A stretch of 64,000 nucleotides of DNA from Phyllobacterium zundukense (GTDB lineage Bacteria; Pseudomonadota; Alphaproteobacteria; Rhizobiales; Rhizobiaceae). The stretch is from positions 62,001 to 126,000 of the forward strand of contig NZ_CP017942.1 of the NCBI RefSeq assembly GCF_002764115.1, in the 5' to 3' direction. Positions within the stretch are counted from its first letter, which is position 1. Each line of letters starts with the position of its first letter. This document shows positions 61,442-64,000 of the stretch, one piece after another. The translations under genes were made by a program, and so were the position numbers. The notes under the pieces were generated by a model. It had not been told where the DNA came from. It ran no database searches and saw only the letters and a program-made list of their open reading frames with translations.

Positions 61442-62215
61442 ATGTCGATCGAATTTACACCAACAGAGATGATGACAATCGCTGCGGCACGTGCACTGAC
61501 CAATGACGACGTGTGCTTCGTCGGCATCGGTGCACCTTCGGCTGCCTGCAATGTTGCGCGGCTCACTCATGCACCGGACATCACATTGATCTATGAAAGC
61601 GGGACTATCGGAACCAAGCCGGATGTCCTGCCGCTTTCGATCGGCGATGGCGAATTATGCGACACGGCTTTATGCACTGTGTCCGTGCCGGAGATGTTTC
61701 GCTATTGGCTGCAAGGCGGGCGCATCACCACCGGCTTTCTCGGAGGAGCCCAGATCGACCGCTTCGCCAATCTGAACACGACCGTCGTCGGAAATTATGA
61801 CAAGCCCAAGGTTCGTCTGCCGGGCGGCGGCGGCGCTCCGGAAATTGCCAGCAATTGCGGCCAGATCTATATTACCATGGCACTCAACAAGCGCGGTTTC
61901 GTCGATCACCTGGACTTCATCACGTCGATGGGTCACGGCGAGGGAGGCGATCATCGGGCAAGACTTGGCATGAAAACTAAGGGGCCAACCCGTGTCATTA
62001 CCGACATGTGCATGTTCGAACCTGACCCCGTGACGAAAGAATTGACGGTTGTCTCGATCCACAGGGGTGTGACGCGAGCGATGATCGAAGACAATTGCGG
62101 CTGGCCGGTTCGTTTTGCGACGGAGCCGGTGGAAACGCCAATCCCCACCGAAACAGAAATCTCGGTTCTGCGGGATATCAACGCCAGAACCAAAAAAGCG
62201 CATGAGGCAGCCTGA
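61442..62215 (+). CDS. pcaJ: 3-oxoadipate CoA-transferase subunit B
   Basis: This 257-residue partner subunit carries the catalytic glutamate in TLIYESGTIGTKPDVLPLS and the glycine-rich KVRLPGGGGAPEIASNCG segment. It follows pcaI by 11 bases with a GGAG site and overlaps pcaF at TGATG. Together with PcaI it makes 3-oxoadipyl-CoA. Confidence 0.95.
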   Translation: MSIEFTPTEMMTIAAARALTNDDVCFVGIGAPSAACNVARLTHAPDITLIYESGTIGTKPDVLPLSIGDGELCDTALCTVSVPEMFRYWLQGGRITTGFLGGAQIDRFANLNTTVVGNYDKPKVRLPGGGGAPEIASNCGQIYITMALNKRGFVDHLDFITSMGHGEGGDHRARLGMKTKGPTRVITDMCMFEPDPVTKELTVVSIHRGVTRAMIEDNCGWPVRFATEPVETPIPTETEISVLRDINARTKKAHEAA

Positions 62216-63420
62216 TGTCTGACGTTTACATTTGCGATTATATCCGGACGCCGATCGGTCGCTTTGGCGGGGCGCTATCAACTGTACGCGCCGATGATCT
62301 CGGCGGAATTCCGCTCAAGGCGCTGATGGAGCGCAACAGGGACATGGATTGGGAAGCTGTTGACGAGGTCATTTATGGTTGTGCCAACCAGGCAGGCGAA
62401 GACAATCGCAATGTCGCTCGCATGTCGTTGTTGCTGGCGGGGCTCCCTGTCACCGTTCCCGGGACAACGATGAACCGGCTGTGCGGTTCCGGCATGGACG
62501 CCATCATAACCGCCGCGCGCGCGATCAAGACCGGGGAAATCGAACTCGCGATCGCCGGGGGCGTCGAATCCATGTCGCGCGCGCCCTTTGTCATGCCAAA
62601 GGCGGAGAGTGCATTTTCGCGTCATGCCGAGATCCATGACACGACGATCGGCTGGCGCTTCATCAATCCGCTGATGCAACAGCAATATGGTGTCGATTCG
62701 ATGCCTGAGACCGGCGAGAATGTTGCAGAGGACTACAACGTATCACGCGTCGATCAGGACGCTTTTGCGGTACGTTCCCAACAAAAGGCTGGAGTTGCAA
62801 TGGCAAATGGCCGTCTTGCACGCGAGATCACCCCGGTCAACATTCCGCAGCGCAAGGGCGATCCGCTCATCGTCGATCGCGACGAGCATCCGCGTCCGCA
62901 GACGACGATCGAGCAACTGGCCAAGCTGCCAACGCCTTTCCGGAAGGGAGGTTCGGTAACGGCGGGCAATGCGTCCGGCGTCAATGACGGTGCTGCAGCC
63001 CTGATCATCGCTTCCGAAGCCGCGGCACAGAGATTTGGACTGACGCCCATTGCCCGCATTCTCGGTGGAACAACGGCTGGTGTCCCGCCGCGCATCATGG
63101 GCATTGGTCCTATCGCGGCAACTGAAAAACTGTGCGCACGCCTCGGCCTCACTCCGCAGGATTTCGACATCGTCGAACTTAATGAGGCATTCGCGTCGCA
63201 AGCCCTAGCAACTCTGCGAGCGCTAGGCATTGCCGACGATGCGGAATTCGTTAACCCGAATGGCGGCGCGATCGCACTTGGCCATCCGCTCGGCATGACC
63301 GGCGCTCGCATTACTGGCACCGCCGCACTTGAACTTAATCTACGTGATGCGAAGCGGGCGCTTGCTACCATGTGCATTGGCGTGGGGCAGGGCATTGCCA
63401 TTGCGCTGGAAAGGCTGTGA
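62215..63420 (+). CDS. pcaF: 3-oxoadipyl-CoA thiolase
   Basis: This 401-residue thiolase has the acyl-binding cysteine in MNRLCGSGMDAIITAARAI, the conserved histidine in NGGAIALGHPLGMTGARI and the second cysteine in TMCIGVGQGIAIAL. It cleaves 3-oxoadipyl-CoA to succinyl-CoA and acetyl-CoA, the last step of the pathway. Its start overlaps the pcaJ stop. Confidence 0.96.
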   Translation: MSDVYICDYIRTPIGRFGGALSTVRADDLGGIPLKALMERNRDMDWEAVDEVIYGCANQAGEDNRNVARMSLLLAGLPVTVPGTTMNRLCGSGMDAIITAARAIKTGEIELAIAGGVESMSRAPFVMPKAESAFSRHAEIHDTTIGWRFINPLMQQQYGVDSMPETGENVAEDYNVSRVDQDAFAVRSQQKAGVAMANGRLAREITPVNIPQRKGDPLIVDRDEHPRPQTTIEQLAKLPTPFRKGGSVTAGNASGVNDGAAALIIASEAAAQRFGLTPIARILGGTTAGVPPRIMGIGPIAATEKLCARLGLTPQDFDIVELNEAFASQALATLRALGIADDAEFVNPNGGAIALGHPLGMTGARITGTAALELNLRDAKRALATMCIGVGQGIAIALERL

Positions 63421-63451
63421 GGCCGTCTTGACACTGTAATCGCATTCGGCA

Positions 63452-63473
63452 AAAGTGAAACCGGTTTCACTTT
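63452..63473. repeat. 22-base perfect palindrome between pcaF and an ABC permease gene
   Basis: The half AAAGTGAAACC (63452-63462) is followed at once by its exact inverse GGTTTCACTTT (63463-63473). It lies 32 bases after the pcaF stop and about 15-30 bases before the permease start. The core TGAAACCGGTTTCA resembles a LacI-family operator, but similar palindromes preceded by CGGCAAAAG are also frequent intergenic repeats in this order of bacteria. Confidence 0.75.
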
Positions 63474-63488
63474 CTGTTGGATTGCCGT

Positions 63489-64000
63489 TTGACGTTTGAT
63501 GTGACGATATTGGCGCCGCATGTGCCATTCCTTCTGAAGGGAGCTCTGCTTACAGCCGAGGCCTGTGCTCTGGCGCTGGTCGGCAGCCTAGTCATTGGAT
63601 TGATCGTCGCAGCCCTAAGAACATCCTCATCGGTAATTCTCTCGCGTGCTGCCTTCGTCTATGTCGATCTGTTCCGCAACATTCCATTCATCGTTCAGCT
63701 CTTCTTCTTTTTCTACGGATTGCCGGAAGTTGGTATTTATATCGATGCGTTCACGACAGGCGTTATCGCCCTGTCGATTGCGGGCGGTGCCTTCAGCTCG
63801 GATGTCATCCGGTCCGGCATTCTGGCAATCGACACAGGGATTCTTGAAGCAGCCGAAGTGAGCGGCTTGTCGAGGCCTGTCGTATTCCGCAAAATCGTCA
63901 TGCCGATTGCTTTGCGGACATCCATTCGGCCGCTCGGATCGGTTTTTATCAATCTGGTGCTGACATCGTCGATCCTTTCGACAATAACCCTCAATGAACT
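63489..64000 (+). CDS. Polar amino-acid ABC transporter permease (partial, cut by window end)
   Basis: About 170 residues are visible of a HisM/GlnP-family membrane permease. Landmarks are FLLKGALLTAEACALALVGS, the motif VDLFRNIPFIVQLFFFFYGL and the coupling loop EAAEVSGLSRPVVFRKIVMP. The start is uncertain: TTG 63489 or GTG 63501, with no ATG available near the first helix. It starts a new importer operon that continues beyond the window. Confidence 0.85.
   Translation, partial: MTFDVTILAPHVPFLLKGALLTAEACALALVGSLVIGLIVAALRTSSSVILSRAAFVYVDLFRNIPFIVQLFFFFYGLPEVGIYIDAFTTGVIALSIAGGAFSSDVIRSGILAIDTGILEAAEVSGLSRPVVFRKIVMPIALRTSIRPLGSVFINLVLTSSILSTITLNE

Overview
The window looks like part of a secondary replicon (megaplasmid or second chromosome) of an alphaproteobacterium of the order Hyphomicrobiales (Brucellaceae, Phyllobacteriaceae or Rhizobiaceae type). 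The main evidence is a complete repABC replication and partition cassette at 32.5-36.4 kb, a PcaQ site matching the rhizobial consensus, an Irr-type iron control element, a CtrA-type box upstream of repA, and beta-ketoadipate genes in the rhizobial order pcaDCHGB. The exact genus cannot be fixed by reading alone. No tRNA, rRNA or CRISPR array was seen.

Left part (1-16 kb): catabolic accessory modules. From 10.1 kb down to the left edge, on the minus strand, lie a polar amino-acid ABC importer, an RraA-like aldolase/decarboxylase, and a tightly coupled block accB-accC-(BCCP-like)-pxpB-pxpC-pxpA followed by an aspartate-aminotransferase-like gene that runs off the window. A divergent LysR gene sits beside the importer. 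The block holds every part of a biotin-dependent carboxylase: carboxylase, carrier, and a KipI/KipA-type carboxyltransferase pair. It also carries a second carrier-like protein that has lost its biotin site. Next come an idonate/gluconate module (idnD, a 2-hydroxyacid dehydrogenase, idnO, gluconokinase, a LacI regulator) with a perfect GntR/IdnR-like operator, and an aldolase remnant cut off exactly at an IS6-like pair of terminal repeats.

Middle-left (16-32 kb): a mosaic with three class III nucleotide cyclase fusions plus one truncated cyclase, an ArsR-SRPBCC pair with its own operators, an L,D-transpeptidase between imperfect direct repeats, an orphan Tat-dependent peptide-type binding protein, a berberine-bridge-type FAD oxidase, and a frameshifted DUF1801 gene. 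The decayed genes and the IS-like ends mark this stretch as fluid.

Middle (32-43.5 kb): repC, an antisense ctRNA, repB, a putative centromere palindrome, repA, a RepA-operator-like repeat, a CtrA-type box and a second copy of the palindrome. These are followed by the cytochrome bd operon cydDCAB plus the 39-residue cydX, led by a GbsR/MarR-type regulator with an 18-bp palindromic operator.

Right part (43.5-64 kb): an iron-uptake operon efeU-efeO-efeB plus a second M75 protein (efeM), closed by a strong terminator and preceded by an Irr box; a branched-chain-type ABC importer livKHMGF; the protocatechuate operon pcaDCHGB with divergent pcaQ; pobA with divergent pobR; an IclR-type pcaR; and pcaIJF. 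Together pobA, pcaHG, pcaB, pcaC, pcaD, pcaIJ and pcaF give a full route from 4-hydroxybenzoate to succinyl-CoA and acetyl-CoA. The window ends inside an amino-acid ABC permease gene.
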